This document shows positions 14,532-23,846 of a stretch of DNA of 23,846 nucleotides, in pieces (position 1 is the stretch's first letter; each line of letters opens with the position of its first letter). The DNA is taken from contig QXVZ01001820.1 in assembly GCA_008931825.1 (NCBI GenBank), forward strand, positions 1 through 23,846, given 5' to 3'. The notes under the pieces are model-generated. The model searched no databases, was not told where the DNA came from, and saw only the letters and a program-made list of their open reading frames with translations. This DNA comes from Phallusia fumigata. Its lineage: Eukaryota; Chordata; Ascidiacea; Phlebobranchia; Ascidiidae. Made by a program: the position numbers and the translations under genes.

Positions 14532-14951
14532 AATTGCGAAATAAGCGTTGTCATTGCCAGAATAAAAAAATCGACACCATACAGGTACTTTCCCAAACAT
14601 CGAAATCATCAGAATCGTACCGCAAAACTTTGTAATTTGTTTCTGTATTCCATTTATCGTGTTACTTAATAGACAAAAACAAATTTGAACTGAAACACGA
14701 CCAAATAGTGTGGTTTACACTAATATTAGTTGATCATGTAGACGTAATCTCCCACAGCTAAATAAAATGCTTTGAATCTTATTACCCCCAAACTTTGTTA
14801 CAATATGGGATTGTATATAATTAACTCGACTTGCTTGCTTAAAACAAAAAAAACATTATGTTGCAAAAGAAATGAAAAAATACAAATTAACAATAAGTTC
14901 AAAAAAATGATGAAACATTTACCCTAACACAAACAAATAATCTCATTTTAG

Positions 14952-15158
14952 GCGCCAAAATCAATTGTTCAGATGAGTGCTGTGAGCAAGTTTGGAGGAA
15001 AGTTTGGCAGACATTCAACTGCGCTGATTGCTTTGAGCGCTGCGCAAAGTTTTGGATTCCTGCCCGCACTGCAGCAAGTGTTTGACTGCCAAAAACGCCA
15101 AGTTATTGCTGAACTGTGTTTTGCAAAACAACTGGCGGGGATTATTGTTAACTGGAAT
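14952..15158 (+). CDS. Putative internal exon, unrecognised
   Basis: A TTTTAG acceptor, 69 open codons and a GGAAT|GTAAGT donor line up in phase 0 at both ends. The peptide has natural composition, including KFGGKFGRHSTALIALSAAQ, LPALQQVFDCQKRQV and KQLAGIIVNWN. It is rich in Ala, Leu and Gln, and probably helical. I recognise no family, and no partner exon was found nearby. It could belong to a gene whose other exons I missed, or be a 5' coding part starting at the ATG at 14973. Confidence 0.35.
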
Positions 15159-17412
15159 GTAAGTGCAAGTGGCAGCGGTTATAGCTTTGAGGAATTACTA
15201 TTCTTGGGTTATATTAGCCGATTTTTGCAAAGTAAGATATTTTTTGTAGTAGATTTGGTTGATTGTTTCACTTAATTATTTGCAGTGGGCGGAACAATTT
15301 TTTAGTTCGGTGGGCGAAAAAACGCTTAAATGAATTCCACCGTTATGCGATTGTTTATTCCGTCTTTTTGTTTCAGTATCTAAGTTAGTTACCTCATTGT
15401 CGTCCACATCTATAAAGATTTCTAAGACTGATAGACCCACGACAATGACCCAAAACCAATCAATTGCTGTAATAAATGTTTTCAACCTGTTACAGATTTA
15501 AATTGTCAACTGATGTCTTTAGGGCGAGTCCTTATTATTTTAGTGTAGAAACGTCGGTTTAAAACCGTGACGGAATTTTCTGTTACATAACGTCGATTTT
15601 CTGCGTTTATTTATTGAAGTCGAAATATGTGTTGAATGCAGATCTGATATTTATTTTAGCTTCCCTGGAAATGACCAACACAATTTTATGCAGCATACAA
15701 ACATTACACTTTTGACCTAGTTGTATAACAAGCGAAAATTGGCCCTTACAAACTTGATGCAATACACAACTAGCAAGGTGCGACTGAGGACATTTCAAGG
15801 TCACTGTCTGGTGTCGCGCACTTGGTGGTTTTGGAAGCGTCCCAAACAAGATATGCTTGGGTTACGGACCACAAAAGAGCACAAATTCGCAGTTGTTATA
15901 ATACGATCGGTCTGTAGCTTGACGCCGTTGGCATTTCTCAGGGGCTGTCACGGAATTAAAGATTTTTTCTGCAACTTTGCAGAATTGGCTTGAGATACAC
16001 TGTACAACAAAATATCAATTGTTTAATGTACGTGTGTGCATAATGAAGCATCTCTGTTGTACGACATTCAACAACAAATAATATGGCGTTTGTGAAATTG
16101 GTTTTAAATACATTTTTTTGGCTGATATTTGATTTTGTTCAAAAACTTTGGTGTATTGTGGAAAACGTTTTTCATTTTTTGTTGGAAAAGGTAAAGCATA
16201 AAATTTAGAGATGATGTTTAGGACACGTTCCAATGAACAAAAGGTAATGTGAAATATTGCAGCCGCCCTAGCAGCCTTCGCGTTGATTATTTGCTTTAAA
16301 CCCAGCGCCAGACCAAGTACTTTGGGCTGATTGAAATTGATGTCAGACGAACCGATTTATTTCAGGCCATTAGAGGTGAAATGTTTATGTCTTCTATCTG
16401 TATCATTGCAGATTTTAAAGACGGAGTAAAAATGAAAATTATTGAACCACATCCAACACTGCAATTCCAGATAATTGCGATTGTCGCGTTTCAAACGTAA
16501 ACAAAGCCGCATTATACCCATTCCCAGGTTAAGCCACCTAAGCCTTGCTGAAGCTTCACGGCTTGAAGGTGAATAGTCTGTGCTTGTACTGGGTCGTTTC
16601 AATACACTGTCTGAGTCCTTGCCCAAAGGCAGCCAAGCGGCATACACGATTGACGTCAGCGGGTTTCTACCGCATGCCAGCAAGTCTGGTCTGTGGCGAA
16701 ATGAGTTTGGCTCGATACCAAAGCCGTACAGTCACGTACCTTATGGCTGGCGCTGTAGTCACATTCAATTCTCCGTCATAAATTCGCGAGCTCTGCTACG
16801 GCGCCAAGGCCACGGTTTATGAGGGCCTGAAATTTTGTTGACCATGTTTGTTTTTGTTAAAAATTCGGTACATGCGTTTGTTGGCATTTTATAGCTGACA
16901 TATTTAGTCGCATTATTGGCCTACAAAGCGGTATGGATAGTAATTAAGCCTTGTGGATAGATTTGTGTATTAGCACACATACCTGTTGTATATTTATATT
17001 TTAGCGTGAAATCCGGCGCCAGGAACCAGTCAAAACCGGTTTGAGGCGGTTTTCTTGGCAGGGAATGCGACCGCGCCGAAGTCTTGTGGTTTGCCAAAAG
17101 CGTTTCTTGCTAGCACGCCACTTCGATATGCTGTTTGACTTAGACCGTGGCCAGGCTTGAACAAGTTGGCACCCAGAGCCTTAGCTATAGCGACAAGCGT
17201 TAAGGTTTATTGATTGCTGATGTCAGCCCGATAAAGAAAGCCGCACTTATTGACAGCATGTTGCTAAAAATGTATCCAGCATGTAGATATGTTGTTACAG
17301 TAACGTGTACTTGACAGGATTGCTATTCATGCTCGTTGACGCGTTGCAATACACTTCTAAGTTGCAGTTGATTTTGACAGGTGCCATTATTTAGGGGTGT
17401 GTAGACTGCGTG
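15159..17412. other. Long non-coding stretch upstream of the KLHL-like gene
   Basis: No gene is supported. The segment 16260-17460 is less AT-rich than its surroundings, with GC-rich patches around 16600-16810 and 17000-17180, and may hold promoter or untranslated first-exon sequence of the downstream gene. Open frames at 15721-15993, 16357-16683 (-) and 16545-16822 overlap on opposite strands and look like chance. Confidence 0.4.
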
Positions 17413-17806
17413 TTACGTCACTGTGTATAGATGCATGAACACTTTAACGTGTCGTATAGATGGCTACCTCGACAACACGGATTAAGCAAGAGAAATTAGA
17501 TGACGGATATGATGATGTTGGAGCATGCACAATCAGGTATACGGGTTTTATGTTTAAACTATCAATTTTTGCTCGTCTAAGTTGTGTTAATGAATTAATT
17601 ATACTAACAGCTTTATTTAGCACAATTCAATTTTTAGTTTCTTTATTGTGTGGAATTTGTTTACCTAAAACAATTTTTGCTCCTCAAAAAGTTTGGAAAT
17701 TTTAAATCTGCCAACCGTGTTTTATGTGACGTCACATCGCAACTTTTTATGTTAATTACGTCATAGTAACGTCACGTACGCCAGGTATGGCACCCCAATG
17801 ACGTCA
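17413..17806. promoter_or_regulatory. Cluster of CRE/ATF-type sites at the KLHL-like gene start
   Basis: Five CGTCA-containing octamers occur in under 400 bp: TTACGTCA 17413-17420, TGACGTCA 17727-17734, TTACGTCA 17756-17763, TAACGTCA 17767-17774 and TGACGTCA 17799-17806. Two are the full CREB/ATF palindrome. The first is 39 bases upstream of the ATG, the middle three are in intron 1, and the last is inside exon 2. Binding is an inference from motif alone. Confidence 0.45.
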
Positions 17807-20800
17807 TCTCCGACGGGAGTCGACAGTACAACCACGGTGGCGAGTGAAAACCAAGATATGGTTCCGCCACTGAAGCGGGTTCGATATGAAGCTGATGCCG
17901 GGGTGAGTTACCGGATGATCGGAAACTTTGCATCCCGACCCACAAAAGACACCCTTTACGCAGGGATCTTTCAAAGCTTTTGTTCTCTGCAAATGCATTT
18001 TAGTTGGTTATATTAACAACATGTTTGTAAAAATGGCTTGAGTCGGTGGGTGACGTTGTCTACATGTTGAATGCCACTAATATACGCTGTAGTTGTGAGC
18101 AAACGTACGTGAAATTGTGATGAGTTTATTCGATAAGGTGTTAAATTAAGTGGCATTTGGGTCTTTAACCCGTAGCTGTTCACCTGAACCAATTCTGTTC
18201 AATGTGCTTGAACCATTAAAAGCTACGGCGGCATTTGGGTAAAATTCTATTGTAAAAAAATGCTGGAGTTGTTATTGTACGTGGTTTTAGATTTTTGCCT
18301 TTTATTTTTTCTAGTTTAGACGAAAACCAACTTTGTGTTGTTTTCGATCGAAATTCAGTTACACAAGTAAAAAGCGACAGAAAAAATCCATACACGTTTA
18401 GCGATTTACCCGAAAGTTACAGCAATAAACTGCAATAAATGCCACGTTTTTTCCAGCGACATTTTCACCTGAATCGGTGTTTCAACAAACACTAAGAATG
18501 AGAATTTTTTTAACTAAATTAGTGTAAACACTCTATGTTACCGTTATTACTTACTATAATTCAGTGTTGAGCTGCATTTAAACATTATAATTATTACTGT
18601 TAACTAATCACATAAAACACGAATTCAACAAATTGTTTATTTTAACTGAAATGTAGTTAGCACAGAATAAACGAACATGTTACCGTTATTACTTTATTAC
18701 TATTAAATGAATTATTTAGCGGCTTTCAAAACATGCTCATAACTGATGGTAACTAACCACATAAATCACAATTTTACGTTTGCAGACGTTTCAAAATGGC
18801 CACCGCACCTCTGCAGATGTCGGGCTACTTTGCTTGCCAACTGATTATCAACATTACGAAGGAAATCACGCGAGTAACATGTTAAGTGGCCTGAATGCGA
18901 TGAGAATGCTCAACCAGTTCCTTGATGTTGTTCTGGTGGTGGAGGGGAAAGAAATTCCTTGTCATAAGGTGCGTGAGGTTCAACAAGACATTGATTGAAA
19001 CAGTAGCTTATTAAAAATATAACTGCCAGAGAGCTTGTATACAGTGAACACATTTTACTGCAAACGTTTTGATCGCTGTGGTCATCATCAGTGCATTGCA
19101 ATGCATATATTGCAAACAAGCACTCTGGCAGTTATGTTTTTTATTGGCTCAAATATGCTGGCGTTGTTTGGATCAACTTCAAGCAACTATAAAAATGTAG
19201 ATAGGATTGGTTGCGCGTGTTCTGCAACGTCACAAAAAGTCTTTTCGCGCCTTTAACAAATTCCAGAATATTCTTTATAGGGGAGGGGCTTTGTTTATGA
19301 ACCACAGAATTACTTTACTGTCAGGATGTTTTAAATTTTACATAATTATGTATTTTGCTCACTGGAAGCCAAATTTGCGTTCAGGCTTAAAATGAAACGT
19401 ATTTACTTAAACCCGTGAACACTTCATCATTCTATGTTAAGCATCATAGAGGCGTTGTTAAAGTTTTGTGTCTGTAGTTTGACCTATTCTTGTTTGGGGT
19501 CACAAAAAAAACATTTCATGCAAATTCTAGTCGATGCAAGTGCCATTGTCAAAGTAACTCTATAGAAGAAAAGCTTCAAGCAAAATCAAAACATAAGACA
19601 AAACACAATTATTAATTCCCCCATTCAATTTTTTGTAAAAAAATATACACGTAAAGTAATTTAAAATTATTTCATATTTTTCCCCGAACTTGTGACAAAA
19701 GTTTTGTGAGTTTGACTAATGTAAGATAAACCTGCAAACCCAGTCTAAACTCCCAAACACCATACCTCCCAAAAATACATCGCATTGCACCCAACACGCA
19801 AAAACTCCGGCTGCGGCCATCGCGTGCAGACAACAGGAGTTTGGTTGAAACAAACTCGTTTGCCAATAACCGCAAGATGGCGTGAGTAAGCTGATACGTG
19901 GCCTGCCACACGAAAAGTGGGATGTTTATTGCGTACATACGCTCAAATATCCTAGGGGCTTTGCTGGTATATTCGTTCGGTGGTTTTAAAGGTGCAACTT
20001 TGGTGTTTGGCGTGTGCAGTCAACCATAGCAAAACTGATTTTTTTGACTGATTATTCAACCAGCCATGCTTGTCATTTGTTTTTTTAATAATCTTTGCAA
20101 TAAAGACACTGGCCCAATTAGTGGATAAAGGCTACTCATAATTACTTCCCATTGTTAAAAGAACGCTCACACAATTATCCCGCCTTTTGTAACCAACAGT
20201 TGAGAAAATCATAAACTCTCAAAACCTTTGTTTTAAATTTCTTTCTGAACAAAAATCATCGTATAAATTTATTGGGTTTCATTGTGAATGGGATTGCGCA
20301 ATAGCGCTGTGGCGTCACAATTGCAATTGAAGATCATTCTCGAACCTTTGTTACGTTTTGGTGTTGCACGGATGACTGCACACGTCACGGTCGAATGACG
20401 CCAGCTACAAAATCAGTCGCTACTTGGTTTGTGGTGCAACGGTGGGATTGCTTCGTCATCGGCTTTTTGTCACTTCAATTCAAATGTTAATGCCAAGAGT
20501 TTTTGTTGAAATTCCATTGCAGCTGAAATTTGTGGGTGAGGGGGTAGTTTAACTTTGATCCATGCCGCAATTTTTTGTTCGACGATGTGAAAAAAATTCA
20601 CACGATTCTTATCGTGATCTCTAAAAAAAAACACAAGTAACCACAATTTCCACAAGCACTTTAAATGATATGAGTAGATTGCACAAACCACGCGACCCTT
20701 AGTGACGAAGTGCATGGAACAACTAAATACGTACCGTGCCGTTCTCTATCCTTGGCAATATGGTACGATGGTACGGTACGCGGCATAAACCACCAAAAGG

Positions 20801-23800
20801 TGCCGTACGCCCTTCGTAACAAGTACTGTTTCATACTTCGCTCCTCGGTTCAATAACACGGTGACGAATACAATTGTTATTTGGGGGCGTGGTTTTATTA
20901 TTTCCAGCTGCTTTGATTGCATCAGTCCATTAACTTGTCAAAACTTCACTGATTCAACACCAATTGGATATTGCAGTTGCTCTCCGAATTACTAAACAAG
21001 CAAATAAGAAAACTTCCTACTCTGTCTCACTCCGAATTCTCACGCTGCTTAATATAGCCAGTATTCTCAAACACGCGGCGCAGTTTTGATATATTTTTTG
21101 AATGTTTTTTACAGCTTGTTGGCAAATAGTTGACATCATTTTTTAATCAACTTCTCTGTCTCATTAAAACGTTGCCGTAACTCGTAATCTATAGCAAAAT
21201 ATGCAACATACGTCCCTAGAACCAAAAGACTGGCCAGCTTGTGTTATTTTATGAGTGATGTAAAGGACATTTCTTTACGACTGACCAGTGGTTCCAGACC
21301 GTTTCAGAATTGCTTTTTCATCGCTTTTTGTCTAGTAGGGTAGAAAATGAAAAGTTTGAAAATAAGCAAAGGGCGGAATGCATTAAAAAGGTTGGGAGAC
21401 CACCTACCTAAGTATATTTACTATTGTACGATGTGGCACACTGCGACAAATAGTTGTTTGCCCCTGCCGTGAATCGATGACATTGGCCACAAAACAAACT
21501 CAAGTGTGACAGCAGTTTATGATCGCTTCAGTGTGTCAGACTAACTGCTGAATGTTTCGGTAATTCTCGGCTAAGTGCTGTAAAGAGGGGTTCTTCAAAA
21601 TGTATTCCCCGCTAATGCAGAAAAAACACGTGCACTGGTGTGTTGTCACAAGCACATTAACAATTGACTTTGTTACATAACTTGTCATTTTTTACGTAAC
21701 AGTCTCTGACTTTGTATTGTTTTTTGTTGGGACTGAACAACTGAAGTTTTAANATCATTGTGAATATGGTTGTCATAGGAATGCGAAAGATTCCTAGACG
21801 AAGCTCGAAGATTTCAACTTCTTGTCGATCAGCGACCACTGATGCAAAGTTGCCGAACCCAGCCGAGAACAACCTACAACAGACAGGTGGGAATTTAAAC
21901 AGGGTAGTTGTTGGCCAGGGGTGCAAAACCTGCCGCCCCCCCCGATAATATTTATGAAGCTGTGCACATGTTAAAGTGTATGTAGAGGACATTGGTAAAA
22001 ACTCTTTGACTACTGCAACTGCAATAAGAACAACGGAGTCGTTGAACAGTTTGACATTTGATTCCCGCATAAATACATGGGAAATTTAAATTTGAAACCT
22101 ATTTCTTTTTAAAATCTTGGACTCACTGGCGGACGTTAAATGTCTTTAATGAGGCCGGTGATAGCGACAAAGTTGTGCACCCCTGCTGCAGGGGGTACAC
22201 AGTGGTTTGTCGATAACTAGCAGCAGTCAAAAAATGTAGCAGTCAATCAATTTCGAGTTAATTCTATCACTTCTAAGGGGGAAATGCATTTCGCATGTGG
22301 ATTTAAACCATGGGTTCCTACATTTGTTTCCACGCTATGCATTTATGTTTAGACCAAAAATGTGATTTTTATATTTTGTTAGTTCTGCCCCACTTCATAT
22401 ATAATATGTCCCGCTAATCACCCACCTGCTAATTACCCATGTGTGGGTGATTAGGTCAACAAACACTGGTTGAAAGGCGGTTTTAGATTTTTTTACTGTC
22501 AAAAAAACAGTTTAAACACAAAGAGTTGAACGTTTATCTGATAACATTGTTTTGCTACAGAAATGTGAAGTGCTCGTGGTGGTTGGAGGTTTGAACAAAG
22601 ACAAAATGCCGGTTTCAGATTGTGTGTACTTTAATTATCCGGAGTCGTGTACAAAGCAGCTCGCTCCTCTACAATGTAAGTAGCTCTAACGTTCCTCTCA
22701 TCCGAATACCAACGCCGTAAATGCCGCTGTTGTGTTTTAGTGAACCAGACAGCTTACAGTGTGGCAGCCGTCAACAACAACATTTTCGTCACTGGAGGCG
22801 CTTTTCACTCACCTTATAAGGAAGTTTGGATTTACATTCCAAGTTTGAACACGTGGCAACAGGTAGGAAACATTGAAGTCTCAGGTAGAGGTACACAGAG
22901 CGAAAAAAATATTCTGGATGTTAAAAAAATCTGCATTTGTTCAATATTTAATTTTTAACACTTCAATTTTTATTTAACACTCGAACAAAAAAAAGAATCG
23001 TCAGATGGTGGTTTTGACTTTTGATTGACATGTGAAACAGGTTTGACAGACCTACTTTGCGAAGTTGATGTCTCCATTGTAAAAACAAGCGTCTAGAACC
23101 AGCCAGCCTAAAACAACTATTGAACTATGCTTCTGTTGTAACCCAACAAACTGTGTGTAGAATGCCACAGTGTCTGTGTTGTGTTTAAACTGGTTTAAGT
23201 GAATTCAAACATCACAATTAGAAGCAACAGCTCCAAATATATCCAAACTTCACATTGTATTGCCTTCCGTACGTTGAAATGTCTCAGCAAATTGTCATGT
23301 TGGGCTTTGCGATGTTTACCAATATTTTTTCGGACCAAAAAAGGTTTTTAAACAATCCTTGCCCACTGTTTCATCCTTTACATCTGCCTGTCAGCAGTAT
23401 CAATTTTTCCACAATTATTGCAACAAATGTTTTCTATTTTTTCCGGAATTCCATTGAGACAGTTTTAAATCTTTTCAATGCGACGACTTTGGAAAAGTTG
23501 ATTGGAATTTCGACGCATCAGCGACAGGAATTTGAAAAAGACACTTATTATCAAAGTTTAATTTATTGATTCGAAACCCGTTTAGCTATTCAATGTAATT
23601 ATTGTGAACTTGGCCAGGTTGCTCCGATGTTGGAAGGCCGATATCTTCACGCTTCAGCGGGTTTGGACACGTGTCTCTACGTGGTTGGGGGTCACAACGG
23701 AACTTCGAGGTTGAGATCGGTGGAAAAATATAACCCTGATTCGAACACGTGGAAAGTTGTTGAACCGATGCTCAAGGAACTGAGCTCTCCTTGCGTCGTT

Positions 23801-23828
23801 GCGTGTGACAATATGATCTTTGTCATAG
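17460..23828 (+). CDS. KLHL24/KLHL35-like BTB-Kelch protein, partial (domain missing, runs off window)
   Basis: BTB-BACK-Kelch proteins are substrate adaptors of CUL3 ubiquitin ligases. Exons seen: 17460-17536, 17785-17902, 18786-18968, 21779-21886, 22561-22675, 22741-22862 and 23618-23828, all with GT-AG borders and matching phases. The N-terminus (65 residues before exon 3) has IKQE (8-11), a sumoylation-type motif, and basic PPLKRVRY (53-60). Exon 3 enters BTB: LNQFLDVVLVVEGKEIPCHK. Exon 21779 is the end of BACK and the linker: ECERFLDEARRFQLL, RPLMQSCRTQPR. Then come Kelch blades: CEVLVVVGGLN, AYSVAAVNNNIFVTGG with EVWIYIPSLNTW, YLHASAGLDTCLYVVGG with VEKYNPDSNTW, and SSPCVVACDNMIFVIG. 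The EVWIY and SSPxVxxC pattern is closest to KLHL24/KLHL35/KLHL6. The rest of BTB and nearly all of BACK (about 180-190 residues) were not found between 18969 and 21778. The start ATG directly follows TATAG, a possible cis- or trans-splice acceptor. Confidence 0.85.
19011..19143. mobile_element. Short inverted-repeat element (MITE-like) in KLHL intron
   Basis: Arms of about 27 bases pair with few mismatches: 19011-19037 (core ATAACTGCCAGAGAGCTTG) against 19117-19143 (core CAAGCACTCTGGCAGTTAT), with one mismatch in the 19-base core. The outer parts are T/A runs. The total length is about 130 bp with no coding capacity. A related end occurs alone near 290-308. The superfamily is uncertain because no clear target duplication is seen. 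Confidence 0.65.
19144..21285. other. Large KLHL intron sequence, missing-domain interval
   Basis: The remaining BTB and BACK exons should lie here but were not recognised. Minus-strand open frames at 19672-19938 and 20470-20715 match no family I know. A CpG-rich patch at 20729-20812 repeats GTACCG/GTACGG strings in both orientations and may be transposon debris. Confidence 0.4.
21286..21406. mobile_element. Small hAT-like remnant
   Basis: The left end, CAGTGGTTCCAGACC, and the right end, GGTTGGGAGACCACCT, are imperfect complements and both resemble the terminal repeats of the element at 11205. No target duplication is visible, so boundaries are approximate and the copy is probably old. Confidence 0.4.
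21753..21753. other. Single N, probable contig join
   Basis: An undetermined base lies 26 bases upstream of the KLHL exon at 21779. Unlike the other two Ns, no duplicated sequence is seen on its two sides. It may stand for a real gap of unknown size that removed exons. Confidence 0.6.
21916..22185. mobile_element. Possible hAT-like MITE in KLHL intron
   Basis: The ends CAGGGGTGCAAAACC (21916-21930) and GTTGTGCACCCCTG (22172-22185) form an inverted repeat: ten bases are perfect, and most of the next few also pair. CAGGGGTG-type ends are common in hAT transposons. No matching 8-bp duplication flanks it. A C-run follows the left end. Confidence 0.45.
22414..22454. repeat. Perfect 12-bp inverted repeat, 17-base loop
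   Basis: CTAATCACCCAC (22414-22425) is the exact complement of GTGGGTGATTAG (22443-22454). The loop repeats part of the arm sequence (CTAATTACCCA). It lies in the intron before the first Kelch exon and could be a transposon fragment or a transcribed hairpin. Confidence 0.6.
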
Positions 23829-23846
23829 GTAAGTTAGTGTTTTTTT

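Noticed and set aside
19672-19938. 88-codon minus-strand frame with hydrophobic segments
   Set aside because: It looks somewhat protein-like, but I recognise no family and see no partner exons. It lies in the interval where KLHL sequence appears to be missing, so it was not called.
20470-20715. 81-codon minus-strand frame
   Set aside because: The tail has natural-looking composition, but the first half does not, and there is no family match or splice support.
20729-20812. GTACCG/GTACGG repeated strings as a palindromic regulatory site
   Set aside because: The pairing is poor when aligned by hand, and the CpG-rich character suggests transposon debris. No defined arms were found.

Overview
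This is nuclear animal DNA. It has multi-exon genes with short GT-AG introns, AT-rich non-coding sequence, a tRNA-derived SINE with an AAAC-type tail, and several families of small inverted-repeat transposons. Gene content and style fit an invertebrate chordate, most likely a Ciona-type tunicate. That placement is an inference: no species-specific marker was checked.

Layout. From 1 to 4 kb the window is mostly non-coding and holds a dead PIF/Harbinger transposase remnant (about 1409-1953). At 4046-4182 (+) sits what looks like the last coding exon of a tartrate-resistant (ACP5-type) acid phosphatase. At 4697-8699 (+) is a complete six-exon PRMT6-type arginine methyltransferase, with a 725-bp non-autonomous transposon (8-bp target duplication) in its first intron. 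Convergent to it, at 9716-12740 (-), is a complete five-exon tafazzin (cardiolipin-remodelling acyltransferase), with hAT-like copies in two introns. The tafazzin first exon occurs a second time at 13468-13681 inside a near-identical tandem block. A SINE follows at 14237-14531, then one unrecognised exon-like segment (14952-15158) and a long non-coding stretch. From 17460 to the right edge (+) lies a KLHL24/KLHL35-like BTB-Kelch gene. Its first three exons and its linker/Kelch exons are clear, but the rest of the BTB domain and almost all of the BACK domain were not found.

The genes do not form a functional cluster: they are a nuclear/chromatin enzyme, a mitochondrial membrane enzyme, a ubiquitin-ligase adaptor and a phosphatase fragment. 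The most consequential observations concern assembly. Each of the three single N characters (11496, 13295, 21753) lies at a suspicious place. Two sit exactly at the joint of tandem near-duplicates, one of which stops precisely at the SINE target duplication. The third lies 26 bases upstream of the exon that resumes the KLHL gene after its missing domain. I read these as contig joins in a heterozygous genome. I found no convincing new biological system. The best biological leads are the CRE-type site cluster around the KLHL gene start, the subrepeat-bearing intronic transposon, and the intron-rich PRMT6 with an enlarged loop.
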